Below are positions 1 through 8,938 of a DNA stretch of 64,000 nucleotides, one piece after another (position 1 is the first letter of the stretch; every line of letters begins with the position of its first letter). The stretch lies in NCBI RefSeq assembly GCF_964031165.1, contig NZ_OZ035011.1, forward strand, positions 1,168,001 to 1,232,000, written 5' to 3'. The DNA comes from Rickettsiella endosymbiont of Rhagonycha lignosa. Its GTDB lineage: Bacteria > Pseudomonadota > Gammaproteobacteria > Diplorickettsiales > Diplorickettsiaceae. The notes beneath the pieces were generated by a model that did not search any database, had not been told where the DNA came from, and saw only the letters and a program-made list of their open reading frames with translations. Both the position numbers and the translations under genes were made by a program.

Positions 1-27
1 AATACTGACATTGCCATAACCTCTCTT
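1..27 (-). promoter_or_regulatory. Possible ribosome binding site and start of a gene leaving the window
   Basis: On the minus strand an AGAGAGG stretch (20-26) lies eight bases before an ATG at 11-9, which opens a reading frame running off the left edge. Only three codons are visible, so this could be chance. Between it and the next gene (28-217) there is no convincing coding sequence. Confidence 0.2.
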
Positions 28-59
28 AATAAATAAAAATGGAGATGGCAAAGAAAAAC

Positions 60-90
60 ATCCCACCTAGAAATAGGGGATGAATTTTTT
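60..90 (+). terminator. Weak hairpin followed by a T run
   Basis: An imperfect stem (ATCCC and CTA pairing with TAG and GGGAT around a GAAA loop, small bulge) ends at 81 and is followed by six T at 85-90. It has the form of a rho-independent terminator on the plus strand, but no plus-strand gene is visible upstream in the window, so its role is uncertain. Confidence 0.25.
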
Positions 91-217
91 GAAGGCGATC
101 CTTACGCTGATATGAATCAGTTCAAGTTCGACGGGTCATAATCTCAGCCGTTTCCGACACCCCGCGCCATCTAACAAGTCAATTCTATATTAAATTTAAT
201 GGCTTGTCTTGCAATTA

Positions 218-596
218 TTATCTCCTGAAGCTCTTTCGATTGGCGTCGCTATGTGCTTCTGAAGTTTCTAATCTGCTTATTAACTCCTTTTTCAAACATC
301 CAACTTGTAATATCAATCTAGTTTCGCTTTCAGAACAAGTGCGCATTTCACTTTCACGGTTACGTAATTCTTGTTGATCCGAGGGAAGCTCGCGTTGCAA
401 GTTGGCCAAATTTGCACTTTCAGTTGCCGTTAAATTGGATCGATAGGTAAGATCAGATATTTTATTTTCTTTTCTTGTTACTGCACGTTGTTGATTAGCA
501 CGACGTGTGGTCAGCATTTTTAAATCTCGACTACAATTCGAGAGCTCAGTTTGTTTGTTTTGCAATTTCCTGCTGAAGTTGATCAATGGTTGGCAT
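218..596 (-). pseudogene. Small coiled-coil protein, frameshifted near its start
   Basis: The long frame begins at a TTG (586) and encodes about 122 residues rich in Glu, Arg, Gln and Leu, with the heptad look of a coiled coil. Ten bases upstream an ATG at 596 opens a different frame, MPTIDQLQQEIAKQTN, which stops at once. Removing one A from the AAAA run at 559-562 joins the two into one continuous coiled-coil protein of about 125 residues. I therefore read it as a gene with a one-base insertion, a sequencing error, or a programmed shift. GGAAA upstream of the ATG is a weak ribosome site. No family recognised. Confidence 0.45.
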
Positions 597-730
597 ATTT
601 TTTATTTTTCCAAATATAAAAAAATTAGAAAACGCAGTATAAATAAAGGATTTTTTTTTGCAATAAAATTATTGATAATAATAATTTTAACAAAAAAAAT
701 AATAAAAATTATTCAATTTGCATTTCGCTA

Positions 731-788
731 GCATTAAAATCAAAGTATAACTACCTCGTCTCTACATTATTAAAATTACGCAAAAGCA
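731..788 (-). pseudogene. Decayed copy of the 3' end of the neighbouring M17 aminopeptidase gene
   Basis: These 58 bases match 1550-1607 inside the aminopeptidase gene at about 48 of 58 positions in the same orientation. The minus-strand translation reads LRNFNNVETR-stop-LYFDFNA against LRSFISAETTWLHFDFNA in the intact gene, so a Trp codon has become a stop. It lies just downstream of the acetyltransferase gene, which is now sandwiched between the intact gene and this remnant. The likeliest origin is a tandem duplication followed by decay. Confidence 0.6.
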
Positions 789-794
789 TCTTTT

Positions 795-1424
795 TTAAAT
801 TAATCCAGGCTTGGTAGCACACACTGCACTTGGAAATTTTATTAAATCGATGGTATTTATAAAGAAAAAATGACGAAGTTGCCCCCATTTAGGCTTTTCG
901 TCAATTTTTTTCATCCCTGCTGTCTGCAGTAATTTAATAGAGGGGGGATTATCTGGACGTGCAGTTGCATAAATACCCGTAAAACTTTCGCCTAAAATTT
1001 TATAATTTTCTTTTAATAGGGGTGCATATTCTTGCACAACCAACGGTATGGTTTCCTTCCCATACTTTTGTCCCCAGAATTTCTTATCTAAAGCATAAGC
1101 TAAGTGAGCAACACCAGGCCACTTGCTCTCATCTAATAAAACATGTCCAATAAATTCATCGGTATCGTTTTTTAAAATCGCTAATGAACTAAAGGGGTTA
1201 TCATTATTCCATTTTGCAACCCATTGTTTATGTTGTTCGCCAATTTTATCTTCACTCCAAGGATTTCCATCCATTACTTTAAGCATATTTTCTGAGTCCA
1301 TAAATAGCTTTTTATAATTACAAAGATGGTTGGGGATAGTAGACTCCATCACTAATCTTTCAGTTTTTATACTTACATTTAATCGATTAGTTTCTGAATT
1401 TTTTTCAAAAAAAATATCTGGCAT
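795..1424 (-). CDS. GNAT-family N-acetyltransferase (RimJ/RimL-like)
   Basis: This 209-residue protein has the layout of a GCN5-related acetyltransferase: a TERLVM strand at 21-26 typical of the RimJ/RimL subgroup, an acetyl-CoA loop in FWGQKYGKE (116-124, Q119 and G122 of the Q/R-x-x-G pattern) and a late PPSIKLLQTAGMKK segment where the family usually has N-x-x-S-x-x-x-x-x-x-x-G-F/M. Substrate cannot be told; relatives acetylate protein N-termini or small molecules. It sits 28 bases downstream of the aminopeptidase gene on the same strand and is followed by a remnant of that gene, which suggests a local duplication or insertion. Confidence 0.7.
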   Translation of the reverse strand: MPDIFFEKNSETNRLNVSIKTERLVMESTIPNHLCNYKKLFMDSENMLKVMDGNPWSEDKIGEQHKQWVAKWNNDNPFSSLAILKNDTDEFIGHVLLDESKWPGVAHLAYALDKKFWGQKYGKETIPLVVQEYAPLLKENYKILGESFTGIYATARPDNPPSIKLLQTAGMKKIDEKPKWGQLRHFFFINTIDLIKFPSAVCATKPGLI

Positions 1425-1452
1425 ATAACCTCCATGTCAGTAAAATTTCTAA

Positions 1453-2826
1453 TTAAATTGGATATCGTTCTAATAAATAACTAAATACCGTTAATATTGC
1501 CATCGCTTCTCCGCCTTCGGGTCGGCCTGGTCTGTTATTAACATTGTAAGCATTAAAATCAAAATGTAACCACGTTGTCTCTGCACTAATAAAACTACGC
1601 AAAAACAACGCCGCTGTAATCGCACCCGCAAAGGGTGAAGATCCACAATTGTTTAAATCGGCAAATTTGCTATCGAGCAATTTTTGATACGGTTTATATA
1701 AAGGTAAACGCCATACTGGATCCTGTTGTTGGTGACTATGTTGTATAATATCATGTGCTAATTGTTCTTGGTCGGTAAAAAAGGCACTTATTTCTGTTCC
1801 GACTGCACCTCTTGCAGCACCAGTCAAGGTAGCAAAATCAATCAACAATTCTGGACTTTCACTATCCGCTTCACACAAAGCATCCGCTAAAATAAGTCGA
1901 CCTTCAGCATCGGTATTTCCAATCTCTACCGTTAAACCATGTCGAGTCTGAATAATATCACCTGGTTTATAAGCGTTGCCTGCAATCAAATTTTCCACAG
2001 CAGGAATCAATAAACGTAAACGCACCGGTAACTGATGTGCCATAATCATTTCGGCTAAACCGATAGCATTTGCTGCACCACCCATATCCTTCTTCATAGC
2101 CAACATATTGCCACTAGACTTTAAATTATAACCACCCGAATCAAAGCATACGCCCTTACCCACTAAGGTAACTTTTGGATGTTTACTATCACCCCATTTT
2201 AAATCAACTAAACGTGGTTCATGACAACTTGCTTTACCGACAGTATAAATAGCGGGATAGTTAGCGGTTAATAAATCTTCTCCAACTATCTGTGTCACTG
2301 AGGCATGGTATTTTTTGCCGATCTGAAATACATTTTCTACGAGTTCTGCCGGATCCATATCATCCGCTGGCGTATTGATTAGATTACGAACTCTATAAAT
2401 CGCTTCAAGTTTTATCATTAATTGAGCATGGTTCTTTTTTGCAATAAGCAATTGTGCTAAAGGTCGAGTTGATTTTTTATATCGGATAAATTCATACGCA
2501 CCTAAGCCCCATGCTAAAGCAATTTGTTCCAATGATTTACATTTATCTATCCCTTCAACATGATAATGACCCTCGGGAAGTACAGTGGGTAGCAAACCGA
2601 ACGTCCAGAAATCCGCTTCATCATTACATATCAACAAAATTTGTTGCAATTGTCCTGCGGTTCCAGGAAGTAAACTGTAACTTCCTGGTTTTGCAATAAA
2701 ATTAATCGATTGTAACCATTGTTGCGTGGTATTTGTCTGTTCTGCTAACCAAGCTGGCCACGACTCTGGCAAAATAGCCGTAATAGGGACGGATCGCAAG
2801 GATTCATGAATAAAACAATTAGACAC
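1453..2826 (-). CDS. M17 leucyl aminopeptidase family protein
   Basis: A cytosolic metallo-aminopeptidase that removes N-terminal residues from peptides using two metal ions. The 457-residue sequence keeps the catalytic core: K224 and D229 in GKGVCFDSGG, catalytic K236, D247 in the MKKDMGG helix, and NTDAEGR at 304-310 with D306, E308 and R310. By spacing these match the E. coli PepA ligands K270, D275, D293, D352, E354 and the catalytic pair K282/R356. It is shorter than PepA and its N-terminal domain differs, so I do not call it pepA. Its start overlaps the end of alanine dehydrogenase by eight bases, suggesting coupled translation and a shared role in amino-acid recycling. Confidence 0.88.
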   Translation of the reverse strand: MSNCFIHESLRSVPITAILPESWPAWLAEQTNTTQQWLQSINFIAKPGSYSLLPGTAGQLQQILLICNDEADFWTFGLLPTVLPEGHYHVEGIDKCKSLEQIALAWGLGAYEFIRYKKSTRPLAQLLIAKKNHAQLMIKLEAIYRVRNLINTPADDMDPAELVENVFQIGKKYHASVTQIVGEDLLTANYPAIYTVGKASCHEPRLVDLKWGDSKHPKVTLVGKGVCFDSGGYNLKSSGNMLAMKKDMGGAANAIGLAEMIMAHQLPVRLRLLIPAVENLIAGNAYKPGDIIQTRHGLTVEIGNTDAEGRLILADALCEADSESPELLIDFATLTGAARGAVGTEISAFFTDQEQLAHDIIQHSHQQQDPVWRLPLYKPYQKLLDSKFADLNNCGSSPFAGAITAALFLRSFISAETTWLHFDFNAYNVNNRPGRPEGGEAMAILTVFSYLLERYPI

Positions 2827-3937
2827 TCAAAACCTCCCGTGCTGAAACATAAGGCTTATCAAATACATGCGCCACCGCTTGATGTGTGATACGACCACGT
2901 GAAATATTCAAGCCATTACGTAAATTGATATCTTCAGCCAACGCTTGGTAAATACCTTTGTTCGCTAGAGCTAAAATATAAGGCAGTGTGGCATGCGTCA
3001 AAGCAAACGTCGAAGTACGTGGCACTGCACCCGGCATATTACTCACACAATAATGAACAATATCATCGACAATATAAGTAGGATCCGTGTGTGTTGTCGG
3101 CCGGCTTGTCGCAAAACATCCACCTTGATCAATGGATACATCCACAACTACCGAACCTGGGCGCATTTTATTTAATAAATCCCGTGTTACAATTTTCGGC
3201 GCTTCTGCTCCGGGTACTAACACCGCACCTATTAATAAATCTGCTAAGGGTACATATTTCTCGATTGAATCTTGTGTGGAAAAAATAGTATTCAATTGTC
3301 CACCAAAATGTAGATCTAATTCTTTTAGTTTTGCGGCTGATTTATCCAACACGGTCACTTGCGCTTCTAAGCCTAATGCCATGCGAATGGTATTACTACC
3401 CACAACTCCGCCACCTAAAACAACAACACTCGAGGATGAAACACCAGGAACACCCGATAATAAAATTCCACGTCCTCCTTGTGCCTTCTCTAAACAATGT
3501 GCGCCAGCTTGTATCGACATGCGTCCTGCTACTTCACTCATAGGCGCTAACAAAGGCAAACCACCCCGTGCATCGGTAACTGTTTCATAGGCAATAGCCG
3601 TACAATTCGAAGCTAACAATAATTCTGTTTGTTTTTTATCAGCCGCTAAATGTAAAAAAGTAAATAAAGTTTTTTCTTCATTTAAATAAGCACATTCTTG
3701 TGGTTGCGGTTCTTTAACTTTAAGAATCAAATCGCCTTGCTCGAAAACTTCTTGTGCGCTATTGAGGATAGTAGCCCCTGATTCTTGATAATCACTATCT
3801 GAAATATCAACACCATTCCCTGCATTTGTTTCAATGAAAACTCGATGACCATGATCAGTCAGTTCGCGAACGATAGATGGCACTATAGCTACTCGATATT
3901 CATTGTTCTTAATTTCTTTAGGAACGCCAATATGCAT
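2819..3937 (-). CDS. ald: Alanine dehydrogenase
   Basis: Catalyses the reversible NAD-dependent deamination of L-alanine to pyruvate and ammonia. The 372-residue protein has family length and all key residues at the usual numbers: R15, K75, H96 and D270, with the nucleotide-binding turn GGGVVGSN at 175-182. It begins MHIGVPKEIK, the normal start of the family. It is the first gene of a two-gene overlap with the M17 aminopeptidase, so peptide-derived alanine could feed directly into pyruvate; that link is inference. The 224 bases upstream, toward dnaG, show no gene or clear promoter. Confidence 0.93.
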   Translation of the reverse strand: MHIGVPKEIKNNEYRVAIVPSIVRELTDHGHRVFIETNAGNGVDISDSDYQESGATILNSAQEVFEQGDLILKVKEPQPQECAYLNEEKTLFTFLHLAADKKQTELLLASNCTAIAYETVTDARGGLPLLAPMSEVAGRMSIQAGAHCLEKAQGGRGILLSGVPGVSSSSVVVLGGGVVGSNTIRMALGLEAQVTVLDKSAAKLKELDLHFGGQLNTIFSTQDSIEKYVPLADLLIGAVLVPGAEAPKIVTRDLLNKMRPGSVVVDVSIDQGGCFATSRPTTHTDPTYIVDDIVHYCVSNMPGAVPRTSTFALTHATLPYILALANKGIYQALAEDINLRNGLNISRGRITHQAVAHVFDKPYVSAREVLSV

Positions 3938-4161
3938 ATTAACTCCGTATTAAAGGATGTTGTCAGGTTTGTACCACTTCCTTGTGTAAACTATTCTTCA
4001 CAAAGCCGTAAGTATATTTTTTAAACGGTTAGCTTCGACTTCTAAGACTACACTTGGAACCCATCACAAAATACACGGGTTTTATAAAAAGTCCATTATA
4101 GAGTGTGTTTTCTTTATCAAAAAATATGAAAATTGAGAGTACCCATTAAAATGCAGCCCAG

Positions 4162-5916
4162 CTATTTATCATTAATGTTGTTTAACATTAAATGATACAA
4201 ATGTTTTTTTTCCTCTTCGTTCAAACCGGATTGCTTTCCTTGTTGTAATAACTTATCGATTTGTCCTTCTGCAGCTGATTTTTTTAAATGCTTGAGTAAA
4301 TCATGAAATTCAGCTTGCACCCCAGATTCGGGGATAGTTAAAGGAAAATTTATCAATTGTTTGAAAATTTTATAACGAGCTTCATCTTCTCGCCAATATT
4401 CTAGTAACATAGCACTGGTTAACTCTGGATTTTGCTTGAGTAGTAAAAATAATTGAACTAAAAAATCACTCCCAGGTAATTCTAATCTGCTTAATAGTTG
4501 ACATTGCTTGTCGGAAAGTGATTTAACGATTTGCGGGAATTGCACTAATAAAGCAATCGCCAAACGCATCGGCGAAGAACGATTGGCTGTATTAAACCTT
4601 GGTATTTTTTTTGGCATTTTTTTTACTACATTACTTTTATCATTCACAGTAACTTTTTTTAATGTCACTACATCCATATTAACTAAAGTGGCCAATTGTT
4701 CAAATAATTTATGCTGCATAATACCCACCGCTACTTTTTCAATCAGCGGGACGGCTAGCTTCGCCAGGCGTGCTTTACCTTCTAATTGATTAATATCAAC
4801 TTGCGTTAACAAATAACCAAATAAAAATTCACCTAAAGACTGCGCTTGTTGCAACCTAGCAATAAATTCAGTACAGCCTTTTTTTTGTATCAAAGAGTCT
4901 GGGTCTTCGCCATTAGGTAATAATAAGAAACGTAATATATAACCATCTGTTAATAAATCTAAGCTTTGCTCTAATACACGCCATGCCGCTTTTTTTCCGG
5001 CAATATCGCCATCAAAACAAAAAATTATTTCCTGTGTATGACTCATCAGTCGACTTATTTGATCCTGGCTGGTTGCAGTGCCCAGGGTTGCGACAGCAAA
5101 AGAAAGATCCGCTTGAAACAACGCTAAAACATCCATATAACCTTCAACCACTATAATGCGTTCTAACTGACGATTTGCCTGAAATGTTTCATAAAGACCA
5201 TACAGTTCTTTACCTTTATGAAAAAGTGTAGTTTCAGGCGAATTCAAATATTTGGGTTCCTGTTGCGTCAAGACACGACCGCCAAATCCAATGACGCGTC
5301 CTCTTCTATCACGTATTGGAAACATAATTCGATCCCGGAAACGATCATAATAACCTTGGCTTTCAGATTTTTTAATTAATAAGCCCGCTGCATATAAATT
5401 TTCGGTATCGTTAAAATTTTTAAGTAAGGTATCCCAAGCCGCTGGGGCATAACCTAAGTTAAATTTTTTCGCTATCTCGCCCGATAGCCCACGTTGTTTT
5501 AGATAGTTAATAGCGAGTGTATTTTGTCGTAATTCTTTGGCATAAAATTGCGCCACCTCTTCTAACAAACCATAAAGATTAGATGAAGCTTTATAAATTT
5601 CTTGATGTTTTGCATGCTGCGGAACTTCCATGCCTATTTGTTCCGCTAATGAATTCACTGCTTCAACAAAACTTAGTTTTTCATATTCCATTAAAAAACT
5701 AAAAGCATTTCCACCTACAGAGCAACCAAAACAATAGTAAAATTGTTTTTCTGGCGTAACGGTAAACGAAGGTGTTTTTTCGGCGTGAAAGGGACAGCAG
5801 GCAATATAATTTTTACCTTTTTTTCGCAAGGGAACGCGCGCATCAATAAGCTGCACAATATCTACGCGCGCTAGGAGCTCATTAATAAATTCCTGTGGGA
5901 TGGGTGCTAGTGACAT
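4162..5916 (-). CDS. dnaG: DNA primase DnaG
   Basis: Makes the RNA primers for DNA replication at the fork, with DnaB helicase. Domains in order: CHC2 zinc finger with C41, H44, C62 and C65; the RNA polymerase core; the TOPRIM motif VVEGYMD with E258 and the metal-binding FDGD at 301-304; then a helicase-binding C-terminal region. Length (584) is normal. The Shine-Dalgarno GAGGAG before its ATG lies in a remnant of the dispersed repeat. It follows rpsU and yqeY as in the macromolecular synthesis operon, but the usual next gene, rpoD, is absent and alanine dehydrogenase follows instead. Confidence 0.96.
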   Translation of the reverse strand: MSLAPIPQEFINELLARVDIVQLIDARVPLRKKGKNYIACCPFHAEKTPSFTVTPEKQFYYCFGCSVGGNAFSFLMEYEKLSFVEAVNSLAEQIGMEVPQHAKHQEIYKASSNLYGLLEEVAQFYAKELRQNTLAINYLKQRGLSGEIAKKFNLGYAPAAWDTLLKNFNDTENLYAAGLLIKKSESQGYYDRFRDRIMFPIRDRRGRVIGFGGRVLTQQEPKYLNSPETTLFHKGKELYGLYETFQANRQLERIIVVEGYMDVLALFQADLSFAVATLGTATSQDQISRLMSHTQEIIFCFDGDIAGKKAAWRVLEQSLDLLTDGYILRFLLLPNGEDPDSLIQKKGCTEFIARLQQAQSLGEFLFGYLLTQVDINQLEGKARLAKLAVPLIEKVAVGIMQHKLFEQLATLVNMDVVTLKKVTVNDKSNVVKKMPKKIPRFNTANRSSPMRLAIALLVQFPQIVKSLSDKQCQLLSRLELPGSDFLVQLFLLLKQNPELTSAMLLEYWREDEARYKIFKQLINFPLTIPESGVQAEFHDLLKHLKKSAAEGQIDKLLQQGKQSGLNEEEKKHLYHLMLNNINDK

Positions 5917-5922
5917 ATTTAT

Positions 5923-5962
5923 GTACTCCTCGCACTTGAATCTTTGTCTGTATTACGGCTCA
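5923..5962 (-). repeat. Fragment of the dispersed intergenic repeat, upstream of dnaG
   Basis: The plus-strand text GTACTCCTCGCACTTGAATC, TTTGTCTGTATT and CGGCTC matches one end of the full copies at 61322-61449 and 10914-11040. In this copy GAAGAG has become GAGGAG, which serves as the Shine-Dalgarno sequence of dnaG. Confidence 0.65.
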
Positions 5963-5981
5963 AGAAGAAATAAACGAATTT

Positions 5982-6431
5982 TTAAGTCAACCGTGCTTTA
6001 ATTTTTGCGCTAATTTGTGTCATGTCAGCACGACCTTGTAATCTGTCTTTCAGTTCTGCCATGACTTTTCCCATCTCCTTAACTGAAGTAGCACCTACTT
6101 TTGTAATGGCTTCAGATACCATACGATCAATGTCTGCTTCACTTAATGGTTCGGGTAGATAGGTTTGAATAATCTTGACTTCTAAACGTTCTTGATCGGC
6201 TAAATCATCACGTTTAGCCTGATCATACTGAGCAATAGAATCGCGACGTTGCTTAATCATTTTATTCAGTATCTGTGTAATACGCGTATCATCTAATTCA
6301 ACGCGTTCATCCACTTCAACCTGCTTAATCGCCGCCAAAATGAGCCGTACCACACCCAAACGTTGCTTATCGTGTGCTCGAAGAGCAATCTTCATATCTT
6401 CCTGAATTTGCTGTTTGAGAGAGGTCGTCAT
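5982..6431 (-). CDS. yqeY: YqeY/GatB-like domain protein
   Basis: A helical protein of about 150 residues belonging to the YqeY family, related to the C-terminal tRNA-binding domain of GatB. Its exact role is unresolved; it probably acts around aminoacyl-tRNA or translation. Family traits visible are the start MTTSLKQQIQEDMK, the KQVEVDERVELDD segment, TYLPEPLSEADID and the GRADMTQIS ending. A longer frame begins at 6482 but would reach into rpsU; the ATG at 6431 gives the family start. It lies between rpsU and dnaG, a common order in gammaproteobacteria. Confidence 0.88.
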   Translation of the reverse strand: MTTSLKQQIQEDMKIALRAHDKQRLGVVRLILAAIKQVEVDERVELDDTRITQILNKMIKQRRDSIAQYDQAKRDDLADQERLEVKIIQTYLPEPLSEADIDRMVSEAITKVGATSVKEMGKVMAELKDRLQGRADMTQISAKIKARLT

Positions 6432-6438
6432 GCCGGTA

Positions 6439-6666
6439 TTAATGCTTACGCTTTGTTTTAGCGATAAAGCAAGGATTATCACGCATCAAGCGCTTGCGAC
6501 AACGCTTGACTGCTGCTGCGAAACGACGCTTGCGCGCTTCAGTGGGTTTCTCGTAGTATTCACGACGACGCACTTCAGCGAAAATACCTGATTTTTCACA
6601 GGCACGCTTATAACGGCGAATAGCCGACTCGAGTGTTTCGCTGGTTTTAAGTATTACGCCGGGCAT
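6439..6666 (-). CDS. rpsU: 30S ribosomal protein S21
   Basis: Small-subunit protein that helps start translation by supporting mRNA pairing with 16S rRNA. The 75-residue product shows the family core YKRACEKSG, the [17 protein letters not shown] motif and a basic tail. I chose the ATG at 6666 because it gives [20 protein letters not shown], matching known S21 starts, and is preceded by GAGGAA at good spacing; the longer frame from 6723 has no such support. First gene of rpsU-yqeY-dnaG, divergent from tsaD, with a clear promoter at 6705-6733. Confidence 0.95.
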   Translation of the reverse strand: MPGVILKTSETLESAIRRYKRACEKSGIFAEVRRREYYEKPTEARKRRFAAAVKRCRKRLMRDNPCFIAKTKRKH

Positions 6667-6704
6667 GTAGTGCAGTTCCTCAATTAAAGTTAAAATAGGT
6701 GCTA

Positions 6705-6733
6705 ATTCTAACCAGCAATCCATAAAAATGCAA
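6705..6733 (-). promoter_or_regulatory. Sigma-70 promoter of rpsU-yqeY-dnaG
   Basis: On the minus strand TTGCAT (6733-6728), a 17-base spacer and TAGAAT (6710-6705) lie 39 bases before the rpsU start. The -35 box covers the tsaD start codon on the other strand, so RNA polymerase bound here could interfere with tsaD expression. Confidence 0.6.
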
Positions 6734-7783
6734 AGTTTCTATTCAAAGCAAACCGATATCCATCCAAAAAACATACATTGTGTATTAGGGATTGAAACTT
6801 CCTGCGATGAAACCGGTATTGCCCTCTATCATGGTCAAAAAGGTCTCATTGCTCATTCGTTATATAGTCAAATTGAGCTACATAATCTGTATGGCGGCGT
6901 CGTTCCAGAACTCGCCTCACGCGACCATATTCTTAAAATATTACCCTTACTACAAGAAACTTTGACAGGTGCCAATCTCACGCTCTCAGCTATCGATGGC
7001 ATTGCCTATTGTGCAGGACCTGGCTTAGCAGGCGCTCTATTGGTCGGTGCGGCTTTTGGACGTAGTTTAGGCTGGGCACTCGGAATTCCCACCTTAGGCG
7101 TACATCATATGGAAGCCCACTTGCTCGCGCCTATGCTAGAAGAACGTGCCCCAGAATTCCCATTTATTGCCCTATTAGTTTCCGGCGGCCATACCCTGCT
7201 AGCACAAGTATATGGTATCGGCGATTACAAGATTCTAGGCGTCAGTCTAGATGATGCGGTAGGCGAAGCTTTTGATAAAACCGCCAAATTATTAGGTTTA
7301 AATTACCCAGGTGGCCCTGCTATCGCTAGATTAGCTGAGCAAGGCCAAGCTAAACAATACACTTTTCCACGGCCCATGGTAAATAGACCCGATTGCGATT
7401 TTAGTTTTAGTGGATTGAAAACCTTTGTAAATACAACATTAAAAAATAGCGATCAAACTGCACAAACTAAAGCAAATATTGCTCATGAATTTCAAGCTGC
7501 GGTAGCGGATACTTTAGTTATAAAGGCTATGCGCGCTTTAAAGCAAACCGGCCTGCGTCGCTTAGTGGTTGCAGGTGGCGTAGCAGCTAATACCTGGCTC
7601 CGAAAAGAACTCGCCAATATGGCAGCTAAGCATGACTTTACACTTTACTACCCACGACCCAGTTTCTGCACAGATAATGGGGCAATGATTGCTTATTTAG
7701 GCTATCGTCGCTTAAATTTAGGTCAAAGCGATAATTTAGGCATAAAAACCATTGCGCGTTATCCTTTAGATCAGTTGGATTAA
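6728..7783 (+). CDS. tsaD: tRNA N6-threonylcarbamoyladenosine transferase subunit TsaD
   Basis: With TsaB, TsaC and TsaE it installs t6A at position 37 of tRNAs reading ANN codons. The ASKHA-fold protein of 351 residues shows [10 protein letters not shown] at 21-30, the metal-binding HHMEAH at 126-131 (H127, H131), SGGHT and [10 protein letters not shown]. About 18 residues precede the usual start (V-L-G-I-E-T); no in-frame ATG lies closer, so either the N-terminus is longer than typical or a rare start is used. No strong Shine-Dalgarno is seen. Transcribed alone, divergent from rpsU as in many gammaproteobacteria. Confidence 0.96.
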   Translation: MQSFYSKQTDIHPKNIHCVLGIETSCDETGIALYHGQKGLIAHSLYSQIELHNLYGGVVPELASRDHILKILPLLQETLTGANLTLSAIDGIAYCAGPGLAGALLVGAAFGRSLGWALGIPTLGVHHMEAHLLAPMLEERAPEFPFIALLVSGGHTLLAQVYGIGDYKILGVSLDDAVGEAFDKTAKLLGLNYPGGPAIARLAEQGQAKQYTFPRPMVNRPDCDFSFSGLKTFVNTTLKNSDQTAQTKANIAHEFQAAVADTLVIKAMRALKQTGLRRLVVAGGVAANTWLRKELANMAAKHDFTLYYPRPSFCTDNGAMIAYLGYRRLNLGQSDNLGIKTIARYPLDQLD

Positions 7784-7797
7784 CTACACGAAAATTT

Positions 7798-8823
7798 TCA
7801 TGTGCCGAAACAACAATCAAACTGTCTATCCCGATCCAGAGGAGGAAAAGAAGTGAGGGAACAATTGACTATTAAATGCAGCAAAGACTCTTCTTCATTA
7901 TTAAGCTTAGCACAAAATAACAATATTTTTCTTAAACTACTTTTACTTTCAGCATCAAAATTAAATAGTAAACCCAGATCTTTTAATTTTTCATAAATAC
8001 CGCATATAGTTATATTATCGGGTAACTCATTTTGTTTATAAATCGATAAAAACTTATTAACAGGATCCTTATAATTTCTTTTCCAAGCCCCTGAAAAAAA
8101 TCGGTAAATGATCCCCAAGCAACCCTCACCTTTAGAATAATCTTTTAATAAAACAATACAGGTTTTTATCGGATCTTGCTCATAAAAATAGATATAATCA
8201 GGAATATTTTCTAAATCTAATTCTCGTCCTGGTATTCTATTTGCTAAAGTTAATTCATTGAGTTGAACTTTTTCTTCAGATGTCAAACTATTTTTCAATA
8301 AATACGCTAATATCATATTAATTTCAAAAGCAAGAAAACTTAAATCAATATTTTTTCCTTTAAAAAATTGAATACTCACTTTAATCGCTTGTAAATAATC
8401 ATTAAAAGAACCCGTTGGTGCTTCTTCACTATTCATCGGGGGTTGAAAATTTTGTTCGGCATTGGCCTGTGATGAGCTTGAGGGTTGATTTATTTCATCT
8501 TTGCCTAATCCTGATTCAGTTTCAACTTTTTTGATTTCTTTTATGGTATTGTCTATAAGCTCTTCATTACAGTTAAACAATTTAATTAAATTTAATTTGA
8601 GGCGTTTTTTTTCTTCATGAACGTCTTTTATTAATCTTTTATTTCTTGTTGATAACACTTCATCATCTATAATATAAAAGAGTTCGACGACCCTATCAGA
8701 AAAAGTTAATTTTTTTTCGGCACGCACTATTTCTACTTTAGAAGGAGAGAATATACCCTTTAGAAGTTTTTGTGAGGGATCAGCTAAATTTGTAGCAGAA
8801 GTATTTTTAAATTTAATCGGCAT
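7798..8823 (-). CDS. Orphan hypothetical protein, effector candidate
   Basis: A 341-residue protein I do not recognise. The start at 8823 is supported by GGAG seven bases before the ATG. It has no signal peptide or membrane segment. Residues 1-110 are charged and helical, 112-138 are a low-complexity Ser/Gln/Pro/Asn linker, and the rest is a second, more hydrophobic globular region rich in Leu, Lys and Asn ending in CCFGT. Its end is convergent with tsaD, 14 bases apart, and it interrupts the common tsaD/plsY neighbourhood. Composition and two-block layout resemble Dot/Icm-type effectors of Legionellales, but that is only inference. Confidence 0.6.
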   Translation of the reverse strand: MPIKFKNTSATNLADPSQKLLKGIFSPSKVEIVRAEKKLTFSDRVVELFYIIDDEVLSTRNKRLIKDVHEEKKRLKLNLIKLFNCNEELIDNTIKEIKKVETESGLGKDEINQPSSSSQANAEQNFQPPMNSEEAPTGSFNDYLQAIKVSIQFFKGKNIDLSFLAFEINMILAYLLKNSLTSEEKVQLNELTLANRIPGRELDLENIPDYIYFYEQDPIKTCIVLLKDYSKGEGCLGIIYRFFSGAWKRNYKDPVNKFLSIYKQNELPDNITICGIYEKLKDLGLLFNFDAESKSSLRKILLFCAKLNNEEESLLHLIVNCSLTSFPPLDRDRQFDCCFGT

Positions 8824-8938
8824 AACTAATCTCCATGTAATTAAAATCTTTTTATTGAAAAATCTCTTTCACCCAACAACATAACATAAAAAAAGTTTTT
8901 GTAATAAATTTCGGAAACAGTTTCTCTTAAAATAAAAA

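Noticed and set aside
507..731. 74-residue plus-strand ORF
   Set aside because: Low-complexity Lys/Ile/Phe sequence from an AT-rich gap, antisense to the coiled-coil frame and without a ribosome site.
3132..3590. 152-residue ORF antisense to alanine dehydrogenase
   Set aside because: The opposite frame has all conserved residues of Ald; this is a shadow.
3938..4161. Possible rpoD remnant between dnaG and ald
   Set aside because: No stretch resembling sigma-70 regions 2 or 4 could be seen in any frame.
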